DNA from: Anaerohalosphaera lusitana
GTDB lineage: Bacteria > Planctomycetota > Phycisphaerae > Sedimentisphaerales > Anaerohalosphaeraceae
Assembly (NCBI RefSeq): GCF_002007645.1
Contig: NZ_CP019791.1
Coordinates: 372,001-436,000 of the forward strand
DNA length: 64,000 bases
Direction of reading: 5' to 3'
Shown: positions 8,311 through 16,916 of the stretch, piece by piece
Numbering within the stretch: the first letter of the stretch is position 1
Layout: each line of letters begins with the position of its first letter
The notes under the pieces: model-generated
What the model saw: only the letters and a program-made list of their open reading frames with translations
Database searches by the model: none
What the model was told of the DNA's origin: nothing
Position numbers and translations under genes: made by a program

Positions 8311-8400
8311 TGGCGGCCGAGTTGTGGTCAGTCGCGGCTGGGTCGCGGCTCATGTTTTTTTTAGGCTTGCTGCACGGCTTAGCATGCGGATGGCTGCATG
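8311..8400 (+). repeat. Dispersed repeat family 3, copy C (diverged)
   Basis: GTCGCGGCTGGGTCGCGGCT followed after a T-run by GCATGCGGATGGCTGCATG. The core resembles the copy at 3637. It fills most of the 284-bp spacer between the cupin and LOG-family genes. Confidence 0.55.
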
Positions 8401-8578
8401 CGTTTGTGCAGGTGGTCGCTGCGGTTAGGTGGCGATGGCGTATGAGGATGGAAGTTGCTGCGTTGGGATTTGGTTCAGGTTGGGGGTAGAAAGTGCCGAT
8501 GTATTATTGAAGTGGGTGGAAGGAGTCTTGGTTTGGTATTTTTAATGTGATGGGTCTTGAATTTTTGAGGGATCGGAA

Positions 8579-9337
8579 GTGACTATAAGACACAGGCCGG
8601 GTAATAATTCGCACAATCACAAGAAGAGTATGATCGCGGGTGCGAGTCATATGCCTAGCGAGGAGCCGTGGCGGATATTCCGTATAATGGCGGAGTTTGT
8701 GGAGGGGTTCGAGGAGCTGGCGACGGTTGGGCCGGCGGTTTCGATATTCGGATCGGCGAGGACGAAGCCGGGGCATCCTTATTATGAACTGGCCGAAGAG
8801 ACGGCTTACGAGGTCGGCAAGGCTGGTTTTGGTGTGATCACCGGCGGCGGCGGGGGTATCATGGAGGCTGCGAACAAGGGGGCTGATCGTGCGGGCGTGA
8901 TGAGTGTGGGGCTGAATATCGAGCTTCCGCAGGAGCAGGTGCCGAACGAATATCAGAATATGTCGCTGCATTTTCGATACTTTTTCTGCCGGAAGGTGAT
9001 GTTTTTGAAGTATGCGAACGGGTTTGTGGTAATGCCGGGCGGATTCGGGACGATGGACGAGTTTTTCGAATCGCTGGTGCTGATACAGACGCTGAAGCAG
9101 GCCTATTTTCCGGTGATACTGATGGGGCGGGAGTATTGGGCCGATCTGCTGAAGTGGATCGAGGACAAAATGCTGGGGGCGGAGTATATCGACAAAGACG
9201 ATCTGAACGTGTATACGGTTATCGATGATCCGAGGGAGGCGGCGAAGCTGCTGGTCGATTTCCGCGAGAAGAAGGGTAAAGGCGGGCTGGAGGAGCCTCC
9301 GGGGATCAAGCGGCCTGCGGGGCAGCAGTGGCGGTAA
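8579..9337 (+). CDS. LOG-family (TIGR00730) Rossmann protein
   Basis: 252 residues starting from GTG at 8579. The Rossmann-like core carries GSARTKPGHPYYE (about 58-70), GVITGGGGGIMEAANKGA (about 81-98) and the signature PGGFGTMDE (about 150-158). These are the motifs of the LOG family, of which characterised members are cytokinin riboside 5'-monophosphate phosphoribohydrolases or related nucleotide hydrolases. The length exceeds the ~190-residue minimal LOG form and fits the longer bacterial form. The C-terminal tail (KGKGGLEEPPG...) is polar and probably flexible. It is followed by a strong terminator shared with the convergent kinase gene. Confidence 0.85.
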   Translation: MTIRHRPGNNSHNHKKSMIAGASHMPSEEPWRIFRIMAEFVEGFEELATVGPAVSIFGSARTKPGHPYYELAEETAYEVGKAGFGVITGGGGGIMEAANKGADRAGVMSVGLNIELPQEQVPNEYQNMSLHFRYFFCRKVMFLKYANGFVVMPGGFGTMDEFFESLVLIQTLKQAYFPVILMGREYWADLLKWIEDKMLGAEYIDKDDLNVYTVIDDPREAAKLLVDFREKKGKGGLEEPPGIKRPAGQQWR

Positions 9338-9363
9338 ACTGTTGGCTGATAAAGAGATATGTA

Positions 9364-9398
9364 AGGCGGATCGCTTTCGGGCGGTTCGCCTTTTTTAT
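9364..9398 (+). terminator. Rho-independent terminator
   Basis: AGGCGgatcg...ggttCGCCT stem followed directly by TTTTTT. It sits 27 bp after the LOG-family stop codon and just before the 3' end of the opposite-strand kinase gene. Confidence 0.75.
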
Positions 9399-10516
9399 GT
9401 CGCGAGGGGGATTTCGGCGGTGAAGGTTGTGCCTTTTTCGGGGGTGGAGGTGAATGTTACCTTGCCTTTGAGGTAGCGTTCGGTGAGCAGCTTCATGCTG
9501 TATGTGCCGAGGCCTCGGCCCTTGCCTTTGGTGGTGAAGGAGCGCTGGAAGATCTTGAGCTGGTCGGTTTCGGGGATGTGTGTGGGGTTGTGGACGGTGA
9601 AGCGGGCGTTGGTTTGGTTTTTTGTGCAGCCGAGGGTGACGCGGTGGTCGGGGTCGCTTGCTTCGACAGCATTTTTGACCATGTTGCGGAGGACGCGTGA
9701 GAAGATGGTCGGGTCGGTTAGCAGCGGGATGTCCTGTGATGCGGGGTCGAGTATGACAGCGGGGCCCTTTGGGTTGTGGTAGGTGTCTCGAAGATCCGTC
9801 AGGAGTGAAAGTGAGTTTATGGATTCGGGGTTAATACTGAGGTCACCGCTTTCGGCGTTGAGGAGGTCGCGCTGGGCGCGGATCTCTTCGATCAGTCGGG
9901 CCGCATTATTTTCTGCTGCGGCGATGGCCTTTTTGGCTGTCCGGCTGGTGAATTTGCCCTGGGTTCCGAGTTTGAGGGCCGCTGCGGTGTTTAGGATGTC
10001 GTGGAAAAAGATTCGTTCGAGTATGCGGCGGCGGTTTTCATGGCTTATGTCGCTGACTGCGGCTACGACGAAACTTTGGGAGCCAATTTTGATGGGGCTT
10101 GTGCGGATCTGCAGTTCGAGATCGTCCCCGTGCGTTTCGCGGGTTATTGAGCATTGCTGTTGTGAAACTTTGCCGTTGATGGAGGTTAGTACCGCGTTTA
10201 CGGCGCCGCAGGCGGAGCAGTTGTTGGTGGTACCGCAGCCGGCTGGGTTTTTTCGGGCGTGGATGCAGCCTACGACTTCGCCCGGTCGGCGGCCGAAGAT
10301 CTCTTCGACGTCGAGTGCGCCGAGAAAGTCCAGGAAGGCGCGGTTTGCGAAGATGATCTGGCGGTGGGTGTTTACGATGAATACGAATTCGGAGACGGCG
10401 TCGTAGAGTTTGTGGAGGAAATCGCAGTCCTGAAGTGTGCGGACCTGGCTTTTAATGGTCTCTGCGGCGGCTCTGTCTGGTGGTGCGAATTCTGTGCGAG
10501 TTTGTTGGATACTCAT
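9395..10516 (-). CDS. PAS-domain sensor histidine kinase
   Basis: About 373 residues from the ATG at 10516, which has AGAGG 7 nt upstream; the 10540 frame start has no ribosome site. A PAS domain covers roughly 45-165 (FVFIVNTHRQIIFANRAFLDF) and carries a Cys cluster in HARKNPAGCGTTNNCSACG that might bind metal or sense redox. The phospho-acceptor region contains FFHDILN with the H-box His. The ATPase domain shows the N-box NMVKNAVEAS and GRGLGTYSMKLL. There is no membrane segment, so sensing is cytoplasmic. No response regulator is adjacent, making it an orphan kinase here. Confidence 0.85.
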   Translation of the reverse strand: MSIQQTRTEFAPPDRAAAETIKSQVRTLQDCDFLHKLYDAVSEFVFIVNTHRQIIFANRAFLDFLGALDVEEIFGRRPGEVVGCIHARKNPAGCGTTNNCSACGAVNAVLTSINGKVSQQQCSITRETHGDDLELQIRTSPIKIGSQSFVVAAVSDISHENRRRILERIFFHDILNTAAALKLGTQGKFTSRTAKKAIAAAENNAARLIEEIRAQRDLLNAESGDLSINPESINSLSLLTDLRDTYHNPKGPAVILDPASQDIPLLTDPTIFSRVLRNMVKNAVEASDPDHRVTLGCTKNQTNARFTVHNPTHIPETDQLKIFQRSFTTKGKGRGLGTYSMKLLTERYLKGKVTFTSTPEKGTTFTAEIPLAT

Positions 10517-10690
10517 GACATTGCCTCTGGAGGTACGCAACTAAATCGGTTTTCATTGTGCTGCGAGTGTGTTTGCGGAACTCAGGATAATGAATATGAC
10601 TGTTCGATGCAATAGTTTTTTGGGTTTATGCGCTTGTGTGCGTACTTTTGGGGCCGGAGAAATTGCGGCAGGATAGGCTTACGGCCCTTA

Positions 10691-11056
10691 TCACTCGCCG
10701 ATTTCACGTTTTCGCTGCGGGCGGCGTACCAGCAGATATATCAGTGCACCGAGCCAGTTGGTCAGTACGATCACCAGCACCCACACGATCTTGTCGTTGC
10801 CTTCCGACGGTTCCTTCGTCACGCAGTCGACCAGCGCCCAAATCCAGAGTACCAGTGCGATCAACCCGATCGGCAGAAAACAGCAGGGCAGGCCACAGAA
10901 AATGTTCCGCTTCATCACCGGACCCTGTCGATGGTCGAACTGCACCCGCATCGGCGCATTGAATTCAGCGTCCGGTCCGCTAACGTCCGCTTGGGCGAAC
11001 CCGCAGAACAACGAACCCGCGACAATGATCAGCAAGGCGATCCATTCGTATCTCAT
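10691..11056 (-). CDS. Exported PLDc_N-type small membrane protein
   Basis: About 121 residues from the ATG at 11056 (AAGGA upstream). It has a signal peptide (MRYEWIALLIIVAGSLFCGFAQA), a short polar stretch, then the two-helix PLDc_N domain: a helix ending ALVDCVTKEP and a second VWVLVIVLTNWLGALIYLLVRR. PLDc_N is a membrane-anchoring module best known from cardiolipin synthase N-termini, but it often occurs alone as here. It shares a 19-residue identical core (TKEPSEGNDKIVWVLVIVL) with the gene just upstream, so the two are tandem duplicates, with a signal-peptide region in this one. Confidence 0.75.
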   Translation of the reverse strand: MRYEWIALLIIVAGSLFCGFAQADVSGPDAEFNAPMRVQFDHRQGPVMKRNIFCGLPCCFLPIGLIALVLWIWALVDCVTKEPSEGNDKIVWVLVIVLTNWLGALIYLLVRRPQRKREIGE

Positions 11057-11072
11057 ACTCGTGTCCTTATTC

Positions 11073-11300
11073 TCAAGCACCAAACTTGCGTATTCTTTCC
11101 GGACGTCGGGCTAGCAGGTATATCAAAGCACCGATCCACCCCGCCAGTACTATAACCAGCACCCACACGATCTTATCATTGCCCTCGGACGGCTCCTTAG
11201 TCGCGGCCTCTACGAGCATCCAAACCCAAAGCACGGTCAGCCCCAGGCCAAACATAATAAACAGCAACACCAGAATACCACCAATGCCAGGAGTAATCAT
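11073..11300 (-). CDS. PLDc_N-domain small membrane protein
   Basis: 75 residues made almost wholly of the PLDc_N domain: an N-terminal hydrophobic helix (LLFIMFGLGLTVLWVWMLV), the loop TKEPSEGNDK and the second helix ending in GALIYLLARRPE. It overlaps or abuts the start region of the downstream paralogue, and the pair is probably co-transcribed. No catalytic domain is attached, so the role is unknown; likely an inner-membrane protein. Confidence 0.75.
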   Translation of the reverse strand: MITPGIGGILVLLFIMFGLGLTVLWVWMLVEAATKEPSEGNDKIVWVLVIVLAGWIGALIYLLARRPERIRKFGA

Positions 11301-11344
11301 ACCAAATCCCTCACAATAACCTGAACATCCCCCGAAATCCGCAC

Positions 11345-11620
11345 CTAATCCTTGTCACTTTTGAGCTCGAGCTTGTTCTTGTAGAAGTCCTGATTGACTA
11401 TTCTATGGCCCGTCTTCGTCAGAGTAATGCGATTCCAAACCTGACCGGTCATTGTATCCACCATCAAAGCGTTGTCTTCTGTGAAGTACAGCTCAAACCG
11501 CCCCACCGGCCTGGTTGCGATCCGCCGCTCCACCGGACCCAGCTTCGCCCCCATGAAAATCAGGCATCCCGCACCGATCACAACCCCGACCAGCAGGCTC
11601 TTCCATTCCAGTTTGATCAT
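11345..11620 (-). CDS. Small single-pass membrane protein, unknown
   Basis: 91 residues. An N-terminal helix (about 8-26, LLVGVVIGAGCLIFMGA) is followed by a polar domain with FELYFTEDNALMVDTMTGQVWN. The sequence 'value...DTMTGQVW' is common in small exported proteins but assigns no function. It lies directly upstream of the two PLDc_N genes on the same strand and may be in one operon with them. Confidence 0.55.
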   Translation of the reverse strand: MIKLEWKSLLVGVVIGAGCLIFMGAKLGPVERRIATRPVGRFELYFTEDNALMVDTMTGQVWNRITLTKTGHRIVNQDFYKNKLELKSDKD

Positions 11621-12017
11621 TTCGTCTCCTCGAAAATAAAATGACTCAAAAGATATCCCGCCTGATCAACAGCCGAATGTCGAGAATACCCCAACTGTCC
11701 GCAATTGACAAGCATCTTATGTAACTCCGACAACAGTAAGACACTCACGACCGCTTTTCGTTACAAAAAAATTCTCGCAATTCCAAGATATTCCCGTAAC
11801 GAAATCCTCGCACCCGTGTCTTATGAGTACAGCAGCACCGAAAAATTGAAAATCTACCCCCGCTGGACCGTGGCAACACGCAAAAGCCGCCCACATCCAG
11901 CCGGGAAAACAAAACACACACTCTCCTCAGCTATAGCCGGGGTCCTCGGGCCTCGGCTAATTTTTTGATCGGGCCTAGACAGCAGAACGCCTCCAGAGGC
12001 ATCGTACGTTGCGCATG
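11621..12017. other. Gene-free stretch with a plus-strand terminator-like hairpin
   Basis: No convincing protein frame in about 400 bp. At 11935-11968 a stem (AGCCGGGG...CCTCGGCT) is followed by AATTTTTTG on the plus strand, although no plus-strand gene precedes it. This leaves room for a small untranslated RNA, which I cannot identify. The short frames on both strands have no recognisable features. Confidence 0.4.
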
Positions 12018-12051
12018 AAAAAACCGCCCGGCACCACAACAAACCGGACGG
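12018..12051 (-). terminator. Rho-independent terminator of the OmpA lipoprotein gene
   Basis: Read on the minus strand, CCGTCCGG pairs with CCGGGCGG (one G-T wobble) around a loop and is followed by TTTTTT. It lies about 50 bp downstream of the stop codon at 12104. Confidence 0.75.
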
Positions 12052-12103
12052 CTTACTAATTACAGAAATTCAACCCGCCTGAGACGGGTGGATCGGTATT
12101 TTA

Positions 12104-12877
12104 TTACTGGCCCTGGGGCACGATATAGATCTCGACGCGTCTGTTCTGCGCCTTGCCTTCCTTCGTCTCGTTTGACGCGACCGGGCGGTACTCGCCAAAG
12201 CCGCGAACGCTGAGACGCTCAGGATCGACGCCTGCACCAACCATCTTCTGCAGTACACCGATGCCGCGATGTGCGGAAAGGTGCCAGTTGGTCGGATGTT
12301 TCGCCTTGCTGTACTTGATCGGATCGCTGTCGGTGTGGCCGGCCACGATCACGTCGAATTCCTCGCCGTCGCCGCTGGTCATGATATCACTGAGCAGATT
12401 GATCGACTCCATCGCCTGCTGCTGGACCTGGGCACTGCCCGGGGCGAACAGGAAATCACTCTTGAACTTCAGAACGCCGCGTTCTTCGTCGAAATCGACC
12501 ATGTCGTTGCTCTCGGCGAAATCGCGAAGTTTGAGACTCAGCCCCATCGGCAGCTTTACTCCGCCGCGAAGCATCTCGGCGCGGAGCTGTTCGATAAGCT
12601 GCTTTTTCGCAGCGATATCTGCCTCAAGCGCCGCGATCTCTTCTGCCTGTGCCTCAGTATCGGCCCCCATTCTTGCACGAAGCGCCTCGAGCTGCTTTTC
12701 CATCTGGTCAACCTGCAGCTCGGCGTTACGCACCTGGCTCTCCAGGCTCGTTATCGTTTCTTGCTGAATACGGTTCTGATCCTTCAGGCTTTGATACTCC
12801 TCCTGGGAAACACAACCACTGCCCGCGACAAGCAGGCCCGCAACTACCAACAACATTACAATCCTGCAACTCTTCAT
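12104..12877 (-). CDS. OmpA/MotB-domain lipoprotein with coiled coil
   Basis: 257 residues. A lipoprotein signal ends in the lipobox AGSGC (Cys about 22). A long heptad-rich coiled coil with many Gln/Glu/Leu covers about 28-105. A C-terminal OmpA-like peptidoglycan-binding domain contains APGSAQVQQQA, VAGHTDSDPI, NWHLSAHRGIGVL and GFGEYRPVASN...NRRVEIYI. It should tether the outer envelope to the cell wall. AAAGGA precedes the ATG. It is monocistronic, with its own terminator, and faces away from the acidic HTH gene upstream. Confidence 0.88.
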   Translation of the reverse strand: MKSCRIVMLLVVAGLLVAGSGCVSQEEYQSLKDQNRIQQETITSLESQVRNAELQVDQMEKQLEALRARMGADTEAQAEEIAALEADIAAKKQLIEQLRAEMLRGGVKLPMGLSLKLRDFAESNDMVDFDEERGVLKFKSDFLFAPGSAQVQQQAMESINLLSDIMTSGDGEEFDVIVAGHTDSDPIKYSKAKHPTNWHLSAHRGIGVLQKMVGAGVDPERLSVRGFGEYRPVASNETKEGKAQNRRVEIYIVPQGQ

Positions 12878-13045
12878 GACCGTATCCTTTCAAGCAAACC
12901 GCAGTACCTTAATTAGCTGTCAATTCAATAGAAACTCAAACGGCCGACTATACAGCCCACCGCCGCGGATGTCACAAAACATATACATCCATGTATACAT
13001 CACCGGCCCGTGTTGGCCGGGGCATTCAAGACGTCATTGCCGTGC

Positions 13046-14626
13046 CTACTTCTTCTTTTTCTTTTTCGACTTCTTTTCCTTCTTAGGCTTGGCTTTCTTT
13101 TCTTTTTTGGGCTTGGCCTTTTTGGTTTTCTTCTTTTTCGTCTTTGTTCCGCCACCGCCGCCGCTGCTGTCCATCGCAACACCGATCAGGTCTATCAGTG
13201 CGACGACAACCGCGAGCCCGATCGCGCCGTACATGATGTAACCCTCAACGCCGGTCAGGATCGTGGGTGTCACGCCGCGGATCGCGGAGATCACAACGAT
13301 CACAGCGTATATCGTAGCCACCATCGGCAGCAGAAGTGAAACACCAAGTGCGTTACTTTTTGCGTCCGGTGGAGTCTCTACGACTCTTGCCGCCGCTGCC
13401 GGCACGCCGTACTGCTGCGGTTCGGGTGCAGCTACTGCCGCCGAGCCTCCGCTCGCTGCGGCGGCACTTCCACCCATAATATCGTCGGCTTCCTGCGAAA
13501 TGCTCGCGCTGTCGGGTTCGGGCATTGCCGCTTCGCCCTCGGCTTCTTCGGCGGGCAGTATATCGTCCAGAACAGCACCAAGCGAAGTGTCATCCGCCTG
13601 CAGCGACAGGTCCAGCAGACCCGATCCGCTACCAACGCTGTCCAGATTCAAATCGTCATCCAGGTCGCCGAGCCCGCTGTCTTCCTCGTCGGTGCCCAGC
13701 TTCGTTTCGCCCATGCTGTCTTCGCTGACTTCGAATTCGTCCTCGCCCGCCAGCACATCCACGCCGGTCGTCTCGACGTTCGTATCCGCGCTGGTCAGGT
13801 CGGCCAGCAGATCGTCGCCCTGGGCCTTGCTCTCGGTCTTTTCGGGCTCGTCCAGGCCTTCCAGCTCGACAACGCTTTCGCTGGGCGATTCCTCGTCGGC
13901 TTCGGCTGAGGGCTCTTCTTTTTCCTCATCCGTGTCAACTTCCTTGCCGGCCGCTTCGGTAGTATCGCCAAGATGCTTGAAGAAGCTCTCTTCGCTGTCC
14001 TCGTCGACGTCCAGATCGTCCGCCGAGAGCTGCACGCCCTCGCCTTCGGATTCGGATGTATCCGTCTCGGCAAGTCCGATCGACTCGTCGGCCTCTTCGG
14101 CTTCTTCCTTCTTCTCGGGTTCCTCGGCCTCAGTTTCGATCTCGCCGGCCTGGCCTGCTTGCTCCTCACCCTCGTCTTCAAGCCCGAGCGTATCGGAAAC
14201 GCTGCCTTCTTTGGGACCTTCCTGGCTCTCGCCGGTTATCTCGACCGGCTGCTCGGACGGCTCTTCTTCGCCTTCGAACCCGAGCGTCTCGTCGGCACCT
14301 TCAGGGGCAGGTTCTTCCTGCTCAGGTTCTTCCGCCTTTTCTTCTTCGCCGCCTTCGTCGTCAACCTTGGTATTTTCCAGGCTGGACAGGAATTCGTCGT
14401 CACCTTCACCCGCTTCGCTTTCGTCAGGCATCAGCTCGATGAACGAGTCGCTTCCCGCCATGTCGGGATTTTTCGCAAGCTCTTCCACGTCTTCAACCTT
14501 GAAAAGCAGTTTCGAGCCGTCACGGAACTCGTTGAGCTTACCTTCTTTTACAAGCCCGCGTACCTCGTCTTCGCTTTTGCCGAGCTTCTCGACTACTTCC
14601 TGTAATGTGTAAAACTTACCTGCCAT
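13046..14626 (-). CDS. HTH membrane protein with acidic linker and poly-Lys tail
   Basis: About 526 residues from the ATG at 14626 (GGAAG upstream). The N-terminus is an excisionase/MerR-like helix-turn-helix (FYTLQEVVEKLGKSEDEVRGLVKEGKLNEFRDGSKLLF). A very long, low-complexity acidic region (about 60-390) follows, rich in Glu, Asp, Ser and Gly. Two membrane helices come near 440-500. The end is a Lys-rich tail of about 30 residues with almost no other residue type. The plan (cytoplasmic HTH, acidic spacer, membrane anchor) recalls uncharacterised planctomycete proteins, but no function is known. The strong charge patterning suggests protein-protein or nucleic-acid contacts. Confidence 0.7.
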   Translation of the reverse strand: MAGKFYTLQEVVEKLGKSEDEVRGLVKEGKLNEFRDGSKLLFKVEDVEELAKNPDMAGSDSFIELMPDESEAGEGDDEFLSSLENTKVDDEGGEEEKAEEPEQEEPAPEGADETLGFEGEEEPSEQPVEITGESQEGPKEGSVSDTLGLEDEGEEQAGQAGEIETEAEEPEKKEEAEEADESIGLAETDTSESEGEGVQLSADDLDVDEDSEESFFKHLGDTTEAAGKEVDTDEEKEEPSAEADEESPSESVVELEGLDEPEKTESKAQGDDLLADLTSADTNVETTGVDVLAGEDEFEVSEDSMGETKLGTDEEDSGLGDLDDDLNLDSVGSGSGLLDLSLQADDTSLGAVLDDILPAEEAEGEAAMPEPDSASISQEADDIMGGSAAAASGGSAAVAAPEPQQYGVPAAAARVVETPPDAKSNALGVSLLLPMVATIYAVIVVISAIRGVTPTILTGVEGYIMYGAIGLAVVVALIDLIGVAMDSSGGGGGTKTKKKKTKKAKPKKEKKAKPKKEKKSKKKKKK

Positions 14627-15080
14627 AATATTTACTTCTTCCAAATTTAGTGTACTTACCAAGACGACCATTGCCGTCTCAAAACACCCACGGGCAATAA
14701 AAAGCAGCGTCTATGCGTAAATTCTTGAAATAAATGCCCTTACGACAAATTTCCCGGCATCCCGACATCCGCGATCAACAACCAATGCGCGCAAACGCCG
14801 CCAATACCTTAATCCATAGATTATATCGAACCATACACCACTTGCAAGCCAATTTTTAGCCCACAAAAACACCCCAAAACGCACAATTTCAACCACACCA
14901 CCCTCTCCTCCATCAGCTCTCTACGGCCAGGCCAATAAAATGTTCCAAATCCGAAACCAGTCGCATCTGAAACTGTCGTGATCTGCCCATTTTCCGGCCT
15001 CAATGAAATATCCACATGCCCAGGCGCGTCTTAGACTATATAATAGGTAAGCTTGATACCCGGAGCAGAAAGGAAATACG
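14627..15080. other. Spacer without recognisable features
   Basis: This 454-bp divergent spacer lies between the acidic HTH gene and the alpha/beta hydrolase gene. It must hold both promoters, but no clear -35/-10 pair stands out. No repeat family of this window occurs here. Confidence 0.5.
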
Positions 15081-16082
15081 ATGTCTTATAACTACAAATT
15101 CGCCCGTTTCGCTCTAATTACGGCCTTGGCATTCTGGCTTGCCATTTCTGCCTCCGCCTCGAGCAACTCCGACTATGATCCGCTGGATATTCCAGCCGAC
15201 CACGAGCCCGAGATCATTGACACTGCTGTCCATGACCGAGCACGCTCCAGAGACATACCTTTGCGTATCTATCTTCCCGCATCCGATTCGGCCGCTCCTG
15301 TGCTGCTCTTCAGCCATGGCCTGGGCGGCTCATGCAAAAACAACGCCTATCTCGCAAACCATTGGACAGCAAGGGGTTACGCAGCCGTTTTCGTCCAGCA
15401 CCCCGGCAGCGACAACTCCGTCTGGAAAAGCGTTGAGCCCAGACAACGCCTGGCCGCCATGCAAAAAGCCGCAAACGGTCGAAACTGGCTCCTCCGAGTT
15501 CGCGACATCCCCGTGGTGATCGACCGGCTCGAAGAATGGAACGCCCAAACCGAACACCCCCTGCAGAATAAGCTCGACCTGACCCGCATAGGTATGTCAG
15601 GCCACTCCTTCGGTGCCCAGACCACCCAGGCAGTCTCAGGACAGACGACCCATCCTCGCTTTTCATTCACCGAGCCCCGCATAAAGGCTGCCGTAATGTT
15701 CAGCCCCAACTGCCCCAAGAACCTCACCCCCGAACAGGCATTCAGCCGGGTAAAGATCCCCTGGATGCTCATGACCGGCACCAAAGACACATCCGTCATC
15801 GGCAATGCGACCGTCGAATCCCGCCTGTCGGTCTTCGGCGCCCTGCCGCCCGGCAGCAAATACGAACTCGTCCTCCACGACGCCGAACATTCCGCATTCG
15901 GTGATCGCGCCCTGCCCGGCGACACCGAACCGCGCAATCCCAACCACCACCGCGCAATCGTCGCTTTGACGACTGCTTTCTGGGATGCGCATCTGAAAAA
16001 TGACACCAGCGCCCGCAACTGGCTCAACGGCCCCGGACCCCGAACCGTCCTGGAACCAAAAGACCGCTGGCAAACAAAATAG
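15081..16082 (+). CDS. Exported alpha/beta hydrolase
   Basis: 333 residues with a signal peptide (about 1-27, ending SASA). Lipase-type fold: oxyanion region LLFSHGLGGS (about 75-84), nucleophile elbow GHSFG (Ser176), acid in GTKDTS (Asp236) and His in HDAEHSAFG (His270). The arrangement resembles the platelet-activating-factor acetylhydrolase / chlorophyllase-like group of predicted dienelactone-type hydrolases. The substrate is unknown. AGAAAGGAAA precedes the ATG. Its stop codon is immediately followed by decayed Rhs sequence on the opposite strand. Confidence 0.8.
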   Translation: MSYNYKFARFALITALAFWLAISASASSNSDYDPLDIPADHEPEIIDTAVHDRARSRDIPLRIYLPASDSAAPVLLFSHGLGGSCKNNAYLANHWTARGYAAVFVQHPGSDNSVWKSVEPRQRLAAMQKAANGRNWLLRVRDIPVVIDRLEEWNAQTEHPLQNKLDLTRIGMSGHSFGAQTTQAVSGQTTHPRFSFTEPRIKAAVMFSPNCPKNLTPEQAFSRVKIPWMLMTGTKDTSVIGNATVESRLSVFGALPPGSKYELVLHDAEHSAFGDRALPGDTEPRNPNHHRAIVALTTAFWDAHLKNDTSARNWLNGPGPRTVLEPKDRWQTK

Positions 16083-16089
16083 ACACTTG

Positions 16090-16440
16090 ATTCCGGCTGC
16101 CGTCGGCGTAGCCTATTAGGTCGGGCTGGAGGAATCGGCCGAGGGTTGGGCTGTACATGCGGGCACGGTAGTAGTACAGGCCGGTCTCGGGGTCGTAGCG
16201 TCTGCCGGTGTACATGTACGGGTTGGCGAAAGCGGTCAGATTGTTCTGACGCGGCGTGCCGCTGCCGTCGCAAACCGTAGTCTGGCCGAACGGGTCGTAG
16301 GTATATCGTTCGACGACGGAACCGTAACCGGCTGACTGTCATATTTTGAAAGAGCAACAATGCTGCCAAGGCCGTCACGATGATACCAGTACGTATCGCC
16401 GTCGGCTATCATGCATATCGGCTCATCGATGCCGGGGCTG
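16090..16440 (-). pseudogene. Decayed Rhs core fragment
   Basis: The minus strand encodes YSPGIDEPICMIADGDTYWY and HRDGLGSIVALSKYDS. After a small deletion it continues, in another frame, with VVERYTYDPFGQTTVCDG, YTGRRYDPETGLYYYRARMY and GRFLQPDLIGYADG. It is nearly identical to residues about 45-175 of the intact Rhs core at 16906-17991. It lacks the DPLGL junction and any tip domain. The frameshift and missing ends make it a pseudogene, left downstream of the partner gene as typically seen for displaced Rhs ends. Confidence 0.8.
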
Positions 16441-16481
16441 TAAATAAGTTTCTGAGTTTTTAATTCTCACTTAAATAATAG

Positions 16482-16916
16482 CTACCATTCGGAAGGCACT
16501 CTGTTTCTTGACGGCAAATAATAATAATCCTTAAAACACTTTTTTAACGGCTTATTTATATTTATTTTTATCTCACCTGTTTGTTTATTATAATACCATC
16601 CTCCCTTATTATTTAATACAGAATATTCATCATCGCAGCCATTTTTACTAGAAATGTATTCTTTGTTTTCTCGCTTATGAAACAACCCGTTTTCATCAAT
16701 CTTCACTTGCGTACTGAGTTCCTTTAAAGACGTGGGATATCGCTGATTAACATCCTTGAATGTCTGTATATTATCTCTTATTAGATGCAAGGAAATTGTA
16801 GTCCATTCAATCCTCTTACTGTATGGGTCACGCAAAAAAGAGACATACATAAGCCCCATGGAAATAACTGCTAAAACAACAAAAAACATCTTTACAATTA
16901 ACGGATTAGCTTTCAT
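16482..16916 (-). CDS. Single-pass membrane protein; candidate partner of the Rhs tip
   Basis: About 144 residues from the ATG at 16916, with AAAGGA 7 nt upstream. A membrane helix near the N-terminus (about 10-28) is followed by a domain with QRYPTSLKEL and GWYYNKQTGEIKIN. This resembles the C-terminal part of GspG-like pseudopilins, without the prepilin cleavage motif. It overlaps the Rhs gene by 11 bp, the usual place for an immunity gene. The position and low GC suggest it moves with the toxin tip. Immunity function is inference; a pseudopilin-like protein is the alternative. Confidence 0.5.
   Translation of the reverse strand: MKANPLIVKMFFVVLAVISMGLMYVSFLRDPYSKRIEWTTISLHLIRDNIQTFKDVNQRYPTSLKELSTQVKIDENGLFHKRENKEYISSKNGCDDEYSVLNNKGGWYYNKQTGEIKININKPLKKCFKDYYYLPSRNRVPSEW

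Noticed and set aside
13263-14612. 449-residue Ser-rich frame on the plus strand
   Set aside because: Shadow of the acidic linker of the minus-strand HTH protein; Glu/Asp codons read as Ser on the other strand.
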